Assembly (NCBI RefSeq): GCF_003952525.1
Contig: NZ_CP034451.1
Span: 3,720,001 to 3,784,000, forward strand
Source of the DNA: Mesorhizobium sp. M3A.F.Ca.ET.080.04.2.1
Lineage (GTDB): Bacteria > Pseudomonadota > Alphaproteobacteria > Rhizobiales > Rhizobiaceae
Reading direction: 5' to 3'
DNA: 64,000 nucleotides
Shown here: positions 43,466 to 52,833 of the stretch, piece by piece
How positions within the stretch are numbered: position 1 is the stretch's first letter
Layout of the letters: every line of letters begins with the position of its first letter
Notes under the pieces: generated by a model
Databases searched by the model: none
What the model was told of the DNA's origin: nothing
Seen by the model: only the letters and a program-made list of their open reading frames with translations
Program-made: the position numbers and the translations under genes

Positions 43466-43927
43466 TTGTGGTACAGGATCGACCGCAGGTGTTCTCGCAG
43501 CGCTCGCAGAACCCGGGATTCTTCCGCGGCACCCGCCAAGGCGAAGAACGGTCAGAGTTGCACGATAACGTTTAAAAGCGAGCCTTCCTCCGAAAGTCTG
43601 CGCGCGCAGTTCCACGGTCCGATGCGCTTTCATAGCTATTCCAATCGCCGCGCCCATCCTCTCCCGGATCAGGTCCAGCGGGTCTGCAGTGCATGCGCCC
43701 CCAAAGTGGACGCCATTGGGCCGGGTGAACCGGGCTCGATTGCGCGCCGAAGGCCCGTTCCAGGCCCGGAAATCCGGGTCCGTCAGGGCGAGCGCGTGCG
43801 GGTCGAGGTAGAGAACGGCCTTGCCGAGAAAACGACCGTGCACTGGCATCGCGTGCGTGTGCCACATGCCATGGATGGCGTGCCTCACCTCACGCAGAAG
43901 CCCGCGAAAAGGCAACGGAAGATCTAG
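43466..43927 (+). pseudogene. Multicopper oxidase N-terminal fragment
   Basis: The last third of this frame contains PGPEIRVRQGERVRVEVEN, GLAEKTTVHWHRVRVPHAM and DGVPHLTQKP. This is the first cupredoxin domain of a multicopper oxidase, with the HWH copper ligands (the following Gly of the family is Arg here). The reading then stops and the two other cupredoxin domains are absent. Upstream residues do not fit the family. It abuts a nodD relic. Confidence 0.65.
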
Positions 43928-43932
43928 CATTT

Positions 43933-44130
43933 ATGGGGGAAATGTTTTTTCGGAGTGCTTGACCCGCAGGAAGGGCAGGGCATGACTGCCTATCGCCCGA
44001 CCCGGCCGGCCGCACTCATGACCGGCTGGGCTCGGTTAATCCTGCATGCCGCGCCCATGAGGTTGCGCTCTGTCGGGAGTGCGTCGAGCACAACGACGAG
44101 ATGTAGTTCACGATCTTTGAAACGCGTGTC
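43933..44130 (-). pseudogene. nodD relic (copy 1) with large internal deletion
   Basis: Compared with the intact nodD at 56.5-57.4 kb, 43933-43990 matches a 3' part (around the RHFEKTF codons). From about 44005 to 44130 it matches the 5' end (RFKDRELHLVVVLDALPTERN on the minus strand). The middle of roughly half a kilobase is gone. It lies directly left of a nod box, in the ancestral nodD-nod box arrangement. Confidence 0.7.
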
Positions 44131-44134
44131 AACC

Positions 44135-44183
44135 ATCCAAAGTGTGGATGCCTTTCATCGAAACAAACGATTTCATCAATGTT
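44135..44183 (+). promoter_or_regulatory. nod box upstream of nodFE (copy 1)
   Basis: A NodD-binding promoter element. It has ATCCAAAGTGTGGATG, then seven bases, then ATCGAAACAAACGATTTC and ATCAAT, in the order and spacing of the rhizobial nod box consensus. It lies about 325 bases before nodF, with a nodA relic in between, and should be induced by flavonoid-activated NodD. Confidence 0.88.
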
Positions 44184-44229
44184 CTGGAATCCTGCATGGG
44201 CAGAACAGAAACCGCCCGAAAGGAGATTT

Positions 44230-44365
44230 TTCATGCGCTCTACCGGGCAGTGGAGTGCTGGGAAAGGGAGTTGCAACTGACCGGGTCCGACTTCTTCCGA
44301 GTCTATGGACAGACTGGGAGACGCGCACGGTGTAGCGGCTCACATCGTCATACTGCACCTACGCC
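44230..44365 (+). pseudogene. nodA 5' relic (copy 1)
   Basis: The bases resemble the beginning of the intact nodA at 46851. In the readable frame ECWERELQLTGSDFFRVYGQ corresponds to Nod[25 protein letters not shown], and a later patch matches GVAAHIGML. It carries deletions and frameshifts and ends before nodF. It shows that this nod box once drove nodA. Confidence 0.75.
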
Positions 44366-44506
44366 ACACACCGGCCGGACCTGATCCGGCTTTATGAGCA
44401 TTGGGCTTTGTCAGTTGCCCAAGCGTGATGGCTTTCGCGACGCGGCGCGCCTCAGGAACTGAGCCGCGTCCAGGTCGAAACGCGGGAAAGAAAGACAGGA
44501 AACAGA

Positions 44507-44788
44507 ATGGCCGATCAATTCGCAACGGACGTCATTGCCCTGATCAAGAAACGCGCCGAGTCGGAGAGCGGTGAGGGAATGCCTGCGTCATTCGTCGGCG
44601 AGATAACAATCGCCACGGAACTGGACGCGCTCGGGTTTGATTCGCTGGGTTTGGCGGACGTCCTCTGGGATGTGGAGCAGGCCTACGGCATCAAGATCGA
44701 CATGAACACGGCCGATGCCTGGTCCAATCTCAAGAATGTCGGCGACGTCGTGGAAGCCGTCCGCGGCTTGCTTGCGAAGGAGGCTTGA
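44507..44788 (+). CDS. nodF: Acyl carrier protein NodF (copy 1)
   Basis: Specialised acyl carrier protein of 93 residues on which the polyunsaturated fatty acid of the Nod factor is built. The phosphopantetheine serine is in [14 protein letters not shown] near residue 46. It lies immediately before nodE (no gap; the AAGGAGG ribosome site of nodE is inside its end), so the carrier and its synthase are co-translated. It differs from the second copy by one residue (Ala27 here, Thr27 there). It is driven by the nod box about 325 bases upstream. Confidence 0.95.
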   Translation: MADQFATDVIALIKKRAESESGEGMPASFVGEITIATELDALGFDSLGLADVLWDVEQAYGIKIDMNTADAWSNLKNVGDVVEAVRGLLAKEA

Positions 44789-45997
44789 ATGGACAGGCGC
44801 GTCGTTATCACCGGAGTGGGCGGCCTGTGCGGACTGGGCACCGACGCCGCCTCTATGTGGAAAGAGATGCGCGAAGGCCGCTCCGCCATCGGCCCGATCG
44901 CCAATTCCGAGCTTCATGACCTGGAGGGCATGACCGGCGCTGAGATCAAGGCGCTGCCCCAGCACGACATCAACCGGGGGCATCTCATCTCCATGGACCG
45001 CTTCAGCTTGCTCGCCGTGCTTGCAGCGCGCGAAGCCATGCGGCAGGCCGGACTTTCCTGGGACGAGGGGAATGCCCATCGCTTCGGCGCGACAGTGGGC
45101 GTCGGATTTACCGGTTCATACGCAACAGAACAAACTTACCGCTCACTGCTTTTGGGTAGCGCAATCCGTGCTGAACTCTTCACTGGAGTAAAGGTGATGC
45201 CCAGCGCCGCTTCCGTCCATCTTAGCTTGAGCCTCGGCTTGCGCGGGCCGGTCTTCGGGGTGACCTCCGCATGTGCCTCGGCCAACCATGCGATCGCCTC
45301 GGCGGTGGACCAGATCAAGCTGGGCCGGGCCGACGTAATGGTTTCCGGAGGCAGCGACGCACCCTTCGCATGGGGCGTGCTGAAAGCATGGGAAGCAATG
45401 CGCGTGCTTTCACCCGATACCTGCCGGCCCTTCTCCGCCGATAGGAAGGGCCTGGTGCTGGGCGAGGGTGCGGGCATGGCCGTGCTGGAAAGCTACGAGC
45501 ATGCCACGAGGCGTGGTGCCACAATTCTTGCCGAGATCGCCGGCGTCGGCCTTTCCGCCGATGCCTTCCACATTGCCGCGCCATCTGTCGAGGGGCCAGC
45601 GTCGGCGATGCGCGCCTGCCTTGCCGATGCCGGGCTGAATGCCGAGGACGTCGACTACCTCAACGCGCACGGCACCGGTACCAAAAGCAATGATCAGACT
45701 GAAACGGCGGCGATCAAGCGTGTGTTTGGAAACCACGCTTATTTGATGTCCATCTCTTCCACCAAGTCCACGCACGCGCATTGCCTCGGCGCAGCGAGCG
45801 CGCTTGAAATGATCGCCTGCGTGATGGCAATCCAAGAGGACGTCGTGCCGCCGACCGCCAACTATCGCGAGCCAGATCCCGCTTGCGACCTCGACATCAC
45901 ACCCAATGTGCCGCGCGAGCGCAAGGTGCGCGTCGCCATGAGCAACGCCTTCGCCATGGGCGGTACGAACGCAGTTCTGGCATTCAGGCAGGTGTAG
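44789..45997 (+). CDS. nodE: Beta-ketoacyl synthase NodE (copy 1)
   Basis: Condensing enzyme of 402 residues (KAS II type) that works with NodF to make the alpha,beta-unsaturated acyl chain of the Nod factor. The catalytic Cys is near residue 162 in [13 protein letters not shown]; the two His are in [11 protein letters not shown] and THAHCLGAA; the C-terminal [12 protein letters not shown] is intact. Relative to the copy at 60581, substitutions cluster at residues 64-70 (GHLISMD here) and about 107-145, while most of the remainder is identical. The central part of NodE is known to govern acyl-chain type and host range, so the two copies may make different Nod factors. Confidence 0.95.
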   Translation: MDRRVVITGVGGLCGLGTDAASMWKEMREGRSAIGPIANSELHDLEGMTGAEIKALPQHDINRGHLISMDRFSLLAVLAAREAMRQAGLSWDEGNAHRFGATVGVGFTGSYATEQTYRSLLLGSAIRAELFTGVKVMPSAASVHLSLSLGLRGPVFGVTSACASANHAIASAVDQIKLGRADVMVSGGSDAPFAWGVLKAWEAMRVLSPDTCRPFSADRKGLVLGEGAGMAVLESYEHATRRGATILAEIAGVGLSADAFHIAAPSVEGPASAMRACLADAGLNAEDVDYLNAHGTGTKSNDQTETAAIKRVFGNHAYLMSISSTKSTHAHCLGAASALEMIACVMAIQEDVVPPTANYREPDPACDLDITPNVPRERKVRVAMSNAFAMGGTNAVLAFRQV

Positions 45998-46041
45998 AAG
46001 CCATGCAAGACGCCTCATTTGAGGTCACCTGTCGTATCTAG

Positions 46042-46560
46042 CTGCTTGCCGGACCACTATGTGAAGCGAGCGCTATTGGCTGCCTCTGCGATGCGGGAAT
46101 TGGCAGCGGACGTCTCACGATCAAACAGGCATCTGCTTGTAGAATTCTTTTAATCGTGAAGCGGCGCGAGTGCGCTATCCGTTGAGGTGAGCAAGGCCGG
46201 CGCCCTGGGTGAGCGCTGGTGTCGGGTGGTGGAAAGTACAGGGGGAGCTGTGTGGCCCCCTCTTTCTCGGCCTCGACGATGTGCGAAGGAGCCTGTGCGG
46301 CGAACGGGCCGACGCCCCAGGCTCAGAACCTGGGCGAACCTAACTCCCGCCAAAGGACAGCCCAGAGCTGGATACACGAAAGAGATACTGAACCCGCGAA
46401 TCAGATTCTGATCAATCGTCGTGTCTGAGCTCCGCTCGGCTCTTACGGAGATAATCGCGCGGCCCGGCAACGGCCGCGCGTGCCGCGGGCGTGAGCTTTG
46501 CGCTTCGTCAGAAGTGCCTCGAGCGTGACGACGATAATTGACCAGCCATATGGAACGCAT
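46042..46560 (-). pseudogene. nodD relic (third), interrupted
   Basis: About 46042-46120 resembles the 3' part of the intact nodD (the TGCTTGCCGGA...TGGCAGCGGA stretch). About 46400-46560 resembles its 5' part (for example GAGGCACTTCTGACGAAGCG on the minus strand, and a GCGCGATTATCTCCG patch). Between them lies a 125-base unit also found at 61860. The relic is oriented away from nodA, with a nod box at its 5' side, as in a normal nodD-nodA pair. Confidence 0.55.
46239..46362. repeat. About 125-bp repeat, copy 1
   Basis: Matches 61860-61985 with scattered base changes (roughly nine in ten identical by eye). It is separated from the nodFE repeat by 190 bases here but by only 19 bases in the other copy. 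No coding sense or clear terminal repeats were found; it could be a small element or the remainder of a longer duplicated block. Confidence 0.65.
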
Positions 46561-46570
46561 TCGCCCAGTT

Positions 46571-46619
46571 ATCCAAAGCGTGGATACCTTTCATCTAAAC
46601 AAAGGATTTTACCGTTTTT
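46571..46619 (+). promoter_or_regulatory. nod box upstream of nodABCIJ
   Basis: ATCCAAAGCGTGGATA, seven bases, then ATCTAAACAAAGGATTTTACC fit the nod box consensus. It lies about 230 bases before nodA and should drive the whole nodABCIJ (and probably nodH) unit under NodD control. Confidence 0.88.
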
Positions 46620-46850
46620 GCTGCAGGTCCCATAGAGGCGCTTCAAGTTGGAAAGATAGGTAGTTCCCATGGTTGCGTTGGATCCGAGGAGCATCATCTG
46701 GTGTGCGGGGCGCACAAAGTCAGTCGCATCTGCATTACGGCTTGGTCTTTCGGCGGTCTCCACAAGTTACGCCCCGTTGGTGCGATGCCAATTATTTAAC
46801 CAATGCTTGGACATTTATCTCAACCAGACAGCTCCAAGGTGAGGTCTTCC

Positions 46851-47441
46851 ATGCGCCCGAATGTCGATTGGAAGTTGTGCTGGGAAAATGAGCTGCAACT
46901 GGCCGACCATGTCGAACTCTCCGACTTTTTTCGAAAGACCTATGGACGGACTGGCGCCTTCAACGCGGAGCCATTCGAAGGCGGCCGCAGTTGGGCCGGC
47001 GCGAGGCCGGAATTCCGCGCAATCGGCTACGACGCGCATGGGGTAGCGGCTCACATCGGCATGCTGCGGCGCTTCATCAAAGTTGGCGAGGTCGACTTGA
47101 TCGTCGCTGAATTGGGCCTGTACGCGGTTCGTCCGGATCTTGAAGGGCTCGGAATCGGTTTTTCGATGCGCGTGGCGTACCCAGTGCTCCATCAGTTGGG
47201 TGTTCCATTCGCTTTCGGCACGGTTCGGCACGCGCTGCGAAACCATGTCGAAAGATTCTGCAGAGCCGGCCTCGCGAACATTGTGTCGGGCGTTCGCGTA
47301 CGATCGACCCGTCCAGATGTGCATCCCGACCTGCCGCCCACGCGCCTGGAAGACGTACTCGTGTTGGTTTCGCCGATCGGACGCTCGATGGACGAGTGGC
47401 CGTCCGGTACCCTGATCGACCGGAACGGTCCGGAACTATGA
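46851..47441 (+). CDS. nodA: N-acyltransferase NodA
   Basis: Transfers the fatty acyl chain to the free amino group of the deacetylated chitin oligomer, completing the lipo-chitin backbone. The protein has the canonical 196 residues from the ATG at 46851 ([20 protein letters not shown]), which is preferred over the in-frame ATG at 46803. Family stretches are present, such as [39 protein letters not shown] and [13 protein letters not shown]. Its stop overlaps the nodB start by four bases. NodA selects among acyl donors, so it must accept the chains made by the NodFE pairs. Confidence 0.97.
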   Translation: MRPNVDWKLCWENELQLADHVELSDFFRKTYGRTGAFNAEPFEGGRSWAGARPEFRAIGYDAHGVAAHIGMLRRFIKVGEVDLIVAELGLYAVRPDLEGLGIGFSMRVAYPVLHQLGVPFAFGTVRHALRNHVERFCRAGLANIVSGVRVRSTRPDVHPDLPPTRLEDVLVLVSPIGRSMDEWPSGTLIDRNGPEL

Positions 47442-48097
47442 AGCCTCTGGACTACATATGCGAAGGGCAGAGTGACAATGCCGATGGCACTGCAGAGCGC
47501 AGCGTCTATCTGACGTTTGACGATGGTCCCAATTCATTTTTCACACCGCAGATACTCAATGTGCTGGCGCAACATCAGGTGACGGCGACCTTCTTCGTTG
47601 TTGGGGCCTACGCGGCCGACGAGCCGGAACTCGTTCGCCGAATTATTACAGACGGGCACGGTATAGCCAACCACACGATGACTCATCCGGACCTGGCCAA
47701 ATGCGGGTCCGTCGAAGTCGACTGCCAGATAGTTGAGGCAAACAGAGTCATAGGGATGGCTTGCCCGCAGGCCATGGTTCGGTACTTTCGTGCACCGTAT
47801 GGCATCTGGACCGAAGAAGTAATCGCTGCATCAGCGGGTGCGGCATTGGCGCCCGTCCATTGGTCCATTGATCCACGCGACTGGTCTCGCCCCGGCGTTG
47901 ACGCCATCGTCGACAGAGTGCTCGCCGATATCCGGCCGGGCGCAATCGTGCTGTTGCACGACGGGTGCGCTCCCGACGAATTGCAACCAGGCAATCAAGC
48001 CAGTCTGCGCGACCAGACGGTGACAGCGTTGTCACGCCTAATTCCAGAATTGCACGGCCGCGGATTTGTAATCCGATCACTTCCTCAACACCCCTGA
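47438..48097 (+). CDS. nodB: Chitooligosaccharide deacetylase NodB
   Basis: Removes the acetyl group from the non-reducing end of the chitin oligomer so that NodA can acylate it. 219 residues, the standard length. Polysaccharide-deacetylase motifs: TFDDGPN (catalytic Asp and metal Asp), HTMTHPDL (metal His pair), RAPYG and VLLHDG. The start is fixed by the ATGA overlap with nodA. In Lotus-type Mesorhizobium loti nodB lies apart from nodAC; here the order nodA-nodB-nodC is the ancestral one. Confidence 0.97.
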   Translation: MKPLDYICEGQSDNADGTAERSVYLTFDDGPNSFFTPQILNVLAQHQVTATFFVVGAYAADEPELVRRIITDGHGIANHTMTHPDLAKCGSVEVDCQIVEANRVIGMACPQAMVRYFRAPYGIWTEEVIAASAGAALAPVHWSIDPRDWSRPGVDAIVDRVLADIRPGAIVLLHDGCAPDELQPGNQASLRDQTVTALSRLIPELHGRGFVIRSLPQHP

Positions 48098-48112
48098 ACA
48101 AACAGAGATCCT

Positions 48113-49438
48113 ATGGACCTTCTCACCACAGCCAGTACTGTTGCCGTTTCGTCTTATGCGGTGCTCTCGACTGTTTACAGAGGCATGCAAGCGGTCTACT
48201 CCCAACCGGAAAATGTTACGCCGCCGTCGGAAAGCTTGTTCGGATCCGACCGTTGGCCGAGCGTGGATGTCATTATCCCCTGCTACAATGAGGACCCGCG
48301 CACACTCGCGGCGTGTTTAGCTTCCATTGCAAATCAAGATTACGCCGGAACATTTCAGGTCTATCTGGTTGACGACGGTTCTGGAAATCGTAATGCCGTC
48401 ATCCCGGTACATCACGCCTACGAGGGCGACCCGAGATTCAATTTCATTCTGCTCCGCGAGAATGTTGGCAAACGCAAGGCGCAGATCGCCGCCATCCGCC
48501 GCTCATCTGGAGATTTCGTGCTCAGCGTCGACTCTGACACGACACTTGCGTCCGACGTCATCACAAAGCTTGCAGTAAAAATGCGGGATTCCATGGTCGG
48601 AGCGGCCATGGGCCAGCTGACGGCATACAACCGCAGCGACACTTGGTTGACCCGATTGATCGATATGGAATACTGGCTGGCTTGCAATGAGGAGCGCGCG
48701 GCGCAAGGTCGCTTTGGTGCGGTCATGTGCTGCTGCGGCCCATGTGCAATGTACCGCCGGTCTTGTCTCCTTTCTCTGCTGGATCAATACGAGACGCAGC
48801 TGTTCAGGGGGAAACCAAGCGACTTCGGTGAAGACCGTCATCTTACGATCCTCATGCTGAAAGCAGGCTTTCGAACCGAGTACGTTCCAGGTGCCGTCGC
48901 GGCGACAGTCGTTCCGGACAAGATGGGACCTTATTTGCGCCAACAACTCCGCTGGGCACGAAGCACCTTCCGGGACACGATGCTTGCGCGAGGTCTACTG
49001 CGTGGCCTGGATCGCTATCTAACTTTGGATGTGATGGGAGAGAATCTCGGCCCATTGTTGCTCGGCATCGCGGTAGTAACGGCGCTCGGTGAGCTACTAT
49101 TTTCACATACAGTAAATTGGTGGACGGTGCTGGCTATTGTCACGATGACCATAATCAGATCTACGGTGTTATCTTTCCGCACTCGGCAGCTTCGATTCAT
49201 CGGCTATTCAATGCACGCGTTAATCAGGATATTCCTGTTGATCCCCTTGAAGGCTTACGCCCTGTGTACATTGAGCAATAGCGATTGGCTGTCGCGTAAA
49301 AGTGTTCCCCTGCCCAACAGGAGCACAAAGGAAATCACAAGCGCGATGCCGCTTGCCGGAGCAAATGCTGCGGGCAATTCTGGAATTGCGGAGTCACTTC
49401 ATACTGCAGATCTTTCGCTCACAGCTGGTGAAGTCTGA
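48113..49438 (+). CDS. nodC: N-acetylglucosaminyltransferase NodC
   Basis: Membrane-bound GT2 enzyme that polymerises UDP-GlcNAc into the chitin oligomer backbone of the Nod factor. 441 residues. An N-terminal membrane helix is followed by the catalytic domain with VDDGSG, SVDSDTTL, FGEDRHLT and QQLRWARS (the D, DxD, GED, QxxRW set). C-terminal membrane spans run from about residue 305 to 390. It starts 15 bases after nodB. The protein sets oligomer length and is a common marker of symbiotic lineage. Confidence 0.97.
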   Translation: MDLLTTASTVAVSSYAVLSTVYRGMQAVYSQPENVTPPSESLFGSDRWPSVDVIIPCYNEDPRTLAACLASIANQDYAGTFQVYLVDDGSGNRNAVIPVHHAYEGDPRFNFILLRENVGKRKAQIAAIRRSSGDFVLSVDSDTTLASDVITKLAVKMRDSMVGAAMGQLTAYNRSDTWLTRLIDMEYWLACNEERAAQGRFGAVMCCCGPCAMYRRSCLLSLLDQYETQLFRGKPSDFGEDRHLTILMLKAGFRTEYVPGAVAATVVPDKMGPYLRQQLRWARSTFRDTMLARGLLRGLDRYLTLDVMGENLGPLLLGIAVVTALGELLFSHTVNWWTVLAIVTMTIIRSTVLSFRTRQLRFIGYSMHALIRIFLLIPLKAYALCTLSNSDWLSRKSVPLPNRSTKEITSAMPLAGANAAGNSGIAESLHTADLSLTAGEV

Positions 49439-49698
49439 CGGCCTTGCAGCGCCGAGTGACCGAGTAAGTTGTGTCAGTCGACACGGGGTGAAGCTTTCGA
49501 GTTACCTATGGTCAGAACGGGAACTATCTGGAAGCGACACGTGGCATCTTGACGTTATTCTTTGGCGGAAGCGATACACGCGTCGCTCCGGCCGCGACTT
49601 TCCAAAGGTGCCATCTCAAGGCGGTGGCCTGCTCTGAACCAGAATTCGCAAGTAAGCTGCCGGTGGCCAATCGGACTCATTCCGCTTGAGATAGACGC
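49439..49698. other. nodC-nodI spacer
   Basis: About 260 bases without a recognisable gene. No nod box or terminator was seen, so nodIJ are probably transcribed from the nodA promoter. Confidence 0.4.
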
Positions 49699-50613
49699 AT
49701 GTCCAATGTAGCAATCGACCTTACCGGCGTAACCAAATTATTCGGAAACAAGCTCGTTGTGGACGGGCTGTCCTTCACCGTTGCATCGGGAGAGTGCTTC
49801 GGTCTGCTGGGGCCGAACGGCGCAGGCAAGAGCACGATTGCGCGTATGCTCCTCGGTATGACCCGGCCTGACGCGGGTGATATAACAGTCCTCGGTCTAC
49901 CAGTGCCGGCACGCAGCCGCTTGGCCCGCAAGGGCATAGGCGTGGTCCCGCAGTTCGACAATCTCGACCTGGAATTTACGGTACGCGAGAACCTGTTGGT
50001 GTTCGGGCGCTACTTCGGCATGAGTACAAGAGAGATCAACGCCGTCATCCCACGGCTCCTCGAGTTCGCTCGCCTTGAGAGCAAGGCGGATTCACGTGTC
50101 GGCCTGCTATCCGGCGGGATGAAGCGGCGCCTGACGCTGGCACGTGCTCTGATCAACGACCCCCAGTTGCTTGTGATGGATGAGCCCACGACCGGCCTCG
50201 ACCCGCATGCCCGCCATCTGATCTGGGAGCGACTTCGTTTCCTGCTGGCGAGCGGAAAAACGATCATTTTGACCACCCATTTCATGGAAGAGGCTGAGCG
50301 GCTTTGTGATCGGCTGTGTGTTCTCGAGCGGGGACGCAAGATCGCCGAGGGCAGTCCTCATGCGCTGATCGACGAGTACATTGGGTGCAACGTGATCGAG
50401 ATCTTCGGCGGCAATCCACAGGAGCTGATTTCGCTGATCAGACCGTACGTTCAGCGTGTCGAGGTAAGCGGCGAGACGCTCTTTTGCTATGCGCCTGAGC
50501 CGGAGGATGTGCGCATCCAGCTTCGCGGTCGAGCGGGTCTGCGTATTCTAGAGCGTCCACCCAGTCTGGAGGACGTTTTCTTGAGGTTAACCGGACGTGA
50601 GATGGAGAAGTGA
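49699..50613 (+). CDS. nodI: Nod-factor export ABC transporter ATPase NodI
   Basis: ATP-binding subunit that with NodJ speeds secretion of lipo-chitin oligosaccharides. 304 residues. Walker A is GPNGAGKST, the signature is [15 protein letters not shown], Walker B is [13 protein letters not shown] and the switch His is in [10 protein letters not shown]. The C-terminal extension (about 220-304) is typical of NodI and polysaccharide-export relatives. The ATG at 49699 gives the usual length. nodJ begins three bases after its stop. Confidence 0.96.
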   Translation: MSNVAIDLTGVTKLFGNKLVVDGLSFTVASGECFGLLGPNGAGKSTIARMLLGMTRPDAGDITVLGLPVPARSRLARKGIGVVPQFDNLDLEFTVRENLLVFGRYFGMSTREINAVIPRLLEFARLESKADSRVGLLSGGMKRRLTLARALINDPQLLVMDEPTTGLDPHARHLIWERLRFLLASGKTIILTTHFMEEAERLCDRLCVLERGRKIAEGSPHALIDEYIGCNVIEIFGGNPQELISLIRPYVQRVEVSGETLFCYAPEPEDVRIQLRGRAGLRILERPPSLEDVFLRLTGREMEK

Positions 50614-50616
50614 GCA

Positions 50617-51405
50617 ATGGGTGAACGTTTTGCGGCCGCTCTACCCGCCAACGCCTGGAACTGGATCGCGGTGTGGCGCCGCAATCATCTGGCATGGAAG
50701 AAGGTGGCATTTGCTTCAATGCTCGGCACCCTTGCTGATCCGATGATTTACCTTTTCGGGCTCGGCACTGGCCTTGGACTGTTGGTAGGCCGCATCGAAG
50801 GTGCATCCTACATCGCCTTTCTGGCAGCCGGCATGGTTGCGACGAGCGCGATGACAGCATCAACCTTCGAAACAATTTACGCGGTTTTCGGTCGAATGCG
50901 CGATCAGGGCACTTGGGAAGCAATCCTGCACACACAACTTACCCTCGGCGACATCGTTCTCGGTGAATTGACCTGGGCAGCCACAAAGGCCTTTCTGGCC
51001 GGTACGACAATTGCGATTGTTGCCGCCGCGCTAGGTTATGCCGCGTGGACGTCGGTTCTCTACGTGCTGCCGGTCATCGCTCTCACCGGGTTCGCCTTTG
51101 CGAGCCTGGCCATGCTCGTCATCGCGCTCGCGCCCAGTTATCACTATTTTATTTTCTATCAGACGCTTGTCATCACACCCATGCTGTTCCTTTCGGGCGC
51201 GGTTTTTCCAGTCGGCCAATTGCCAGGAGTGTTTCAGCAGATTGCGGCCTTCTCGCCGCTGGCGAATTCTATCGATCTAATCCGTCCGGTGATGCTCGGC
51301 CGCCTGGGCGACAATGTAGGGCTGCATATAGGCGCACTTTGCATGTTCGCTGTATTGCCTTTTTTTCTGTCGGCTGGACTGTTTCATCGACGACTAATGC
51401 GTTGA
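50617..51405 (+). CDS. nodJ: Nod-factor export ABC transporter permease NodJ
   Basis: Inner-membrane permease of 262 residues with about six membrane spans, for example in [48 protein letters not shown] and [17 protein letters not shown]. The ABC-2 type motif [14 protein letters not shown] is present. It pairs with NodI to export Nod factors. It is the end of the compact nodABCIJ unit; nodH follows after 289 bases. Confidence 0.96.
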   Translation: MGERFAAALPANAWNWIAVWRRNHLAWKKVAFASMLGTLADPMIYLFGLGTGLGLLVGRIEGASYIAFLAAGMVATSAMTASTFETIYAVFGRMRDQGTWEAILHTQLTLGDIVLGELTWAATKAFLAGTTIAIVAAALGYAAWTSVLYVLPVIALTGFAFASLAMLVIALAPSYHYFIFYQTLVITPMLFLSGAVFPVGQLPGVFQQIAAFSPLANSIDLIRPVMLGRLGDNVGLHIGALCMFAVLPFFLSAGLFHRRLMR

Positions 51406-51694
51406 CGCTTACCTACGCCCATCAACGAGAAGGAGGTCCGCAATGCCGGATTGCAAACTGCCCCCAGCGGCCCGGAGGCATGCGTGTGCCAGGAATCGCG
51501 AGTGGTACAACAACGCCGAAGCCGGGCGCCACCCAGCCGCTGCAGGCACGCGCCCATCTTCGCGACCACACCTCGGAGTACAGGCTGGGTGGTGAGGCGC
51601 GCGGACCCACCCGGAGCGTTCAAGCGATAGCAGCCAAGCTTCTTGTGCGCGTCCCCAGACCGTCGCGGCCATTATTTAGTTGGATACACATGCA
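51406..51694. other. nodJ-nodH spacer
   Basis: No gene recognised and no nod box seen. Open frames are short and unlike known families. Confidence 0.4.
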
Positions 51695-52456
51695 ATGACC
51701 CACAACGAACCAACTCCTGAGCCTTTTGTGATCCTTGCTATGCCAAGGACCGGAACACACTATTTAGAAGAATTGCTAAACGAGCATCCGACCGTTCTGA
51801 GTAACGGTGAGTTGCTAAACGAATATGATCCCAATTGGCCCAGCACGGATCGCCTGCTAGGCACGGATCGCGAGCTTCTTGAGCTTGCCTATGTGCGCTG
51901 CCCTATGCGCGACTACAAGAATGTGACGCATCTTGGCTGCAAGATCAATGAACCTCAGTTTCGCGAGCGTCCAGCATTCTTTGCGGAATTAGCTCGTTGG
52001 CCAGCACTCAAGGTCATCCTCGTTGTTCGCCGAAACGTATTGGAATCGCTCCGATCCTTTGTGCAGGCCAGGGAAAGCGGTCAGTGGCTGAAGTTCAGCT
52101 CGGACAACGATACCGCTCGGCCACCGAGCGTCAGGTTGTCAATCGCCGACTGTGAGGCTTATTTCAAAGCCGCCGACGATTTTCACGCTCGCGTTATGGA
52201 CTCCTTCACGTCGACCAACCTGCTTGTAATGGAATACGAGAGCCTACTTCACGAACCTGCCCAATGCTTGGGAGCGGTTTGGGATTTCCTGGGCGTTCCA
52301 GCGCTTGAGCCATCAGATAACGCCATCTTGCAGCGCCAGGAAACGCGACCGCTTGATCAAACGGTGGAGAACTTTGACGAGTTGCGGATTCACTTCGCAC
52401 GCGGACCTTATTCAAGATTTTTTGACCTCGGAGATTCAATGCGCTCCTACGCTTAA
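51695..52456 (+). CDS. nodH: Nod-factor sulfotransferase NodH
   Basis: PAPS-dependent enzyme that sulfates the reducing-end sugar of the Nod factor, a host-range determinant well known from Sinorhizobium meliloti. 253 residues. The PAPS-binding loop is AMPRTGTHYLEELLNEHP; other matches to NodH that I recall are LSNGELLNEYD, HLGCKINEPQFRERP, SLRSFVQARESGQWLKF and RQETRPLDQTVENF. The ATG at 51695 (MTHNEPTPEPF) is chosen; a TTG at 51680 is in frame upstream. Sulfate donor genes (nodPQ) are not in this window and would be needed elsewhere. Confidence 0.93.
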   Translation: MTHNEPTPEPFVILAMPRTGTHYLEELLNEHPTVLSNGELLNEYDPNWPSTDRLLGTDRELLELAYVRCPMRDYKNVTHLGCKINEPQFRERPAFFAELARWPALKVILVVRRNVLESLRSFVQARESGQWLKFSSDNDTARPPSVRLSIADCEAYFKAADDFHARVMDSFTSTNLLVMEYESLLHEPAQCLGAVWDFLGVPALEPSDNAILQRQETRPLDQTVENFDELRIHFARGPYSRFFDLGDSMRSYA

Positions 52457-52489
52457 TCGCTTGTACCGCGTGCTCTGATGGGCGTGTAG

Positions 52490-52505
52490 GATATCCTGCA
52501 GTTTG
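52490..52505. promoter_or_regulatory. Candidate activator half-palindrome upstream of dctA
   Basis: TGTAGGATATCCTGCA is a near-perfect palindrome centred about 235 bases before the sigma-54 promoter and differs by one base from the TGT-N10-ACA pattern used by NifA. Whether NifA, DctD or nothing binds it cannot be decided from sequence. Confidence 0.25.
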
Positions 52506-52732
52506 CGCGCATTCCGTTCCAAAACTGACAAACCAAAGTCACCAAGGCAACCGGCAGTCGATCTGCGGCGAACATCAAAGGGCACGGGCGCAAGGCGACC
52601 TGGTCAATTCCCTCTCTGATGAAGCACTTCCTCAGACGCGATCTTTGGCGAGCCTCGAGTGCAGAATTCCGGCAAGGTGGAGGGTTCCAGTGCGCAACTG
52701 CACCAATCTCGCTGGACGGGACAGGCGTCCAG

Positions 52733-52749
52733 TTGGCACGGCGCTTGCT
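52733..52749 (+). promoter_or_regulatory. Sigma-54 (-24/-12) promoter of dctA
   Basis: TTGGCACGGCGCTTGCT matches the RpoN consensus at every key position (GG at -24, GC at -12, correct spacing). It lies 85 bases before the dctA start, as expected for a symbiotically or DctBD-controlled dicarboxylate transporter. Confidence 0.88.
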
Positions 52750-52833
52750 CCGAGATGACAGCAGCGCTCGACCGGAGCGCAGCATGGGAGAAGGAGGAGC
52801 CCCCACCCCGATCCGGTCAGGGAGAGAGAAACG

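Larger units (their letters stand above)
44005..46048 (+). repeat. Direct repeat, left copy (nodD relic - nod box - nodA relic - nodFE)
   Basis: Nearly identical to 59744-61840 in the same orientation. Differences: a net 52-base gap near 44206 relative to the right copy, single bases (for example near the nod box), and two clusters within nodE. Identity ends sharply after TAGCTGCTTG on the right. The two copies lie about 15.74 kb apart and flank the main nod gene block. Confidence 0.9.

Noticed and set aside
49439-49698. Extra nod gene between nodC and nodI
   Set aside because: Open frames in the spacer show no similarity to nodS, nodU, nolO or other nod genes.
52490-52505. Firm NifA-binding site upstream of dctA
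   Set aside because: It deviates from TGT-N10-ACA in one arm, so it is listed only as a low-confidence candidate.
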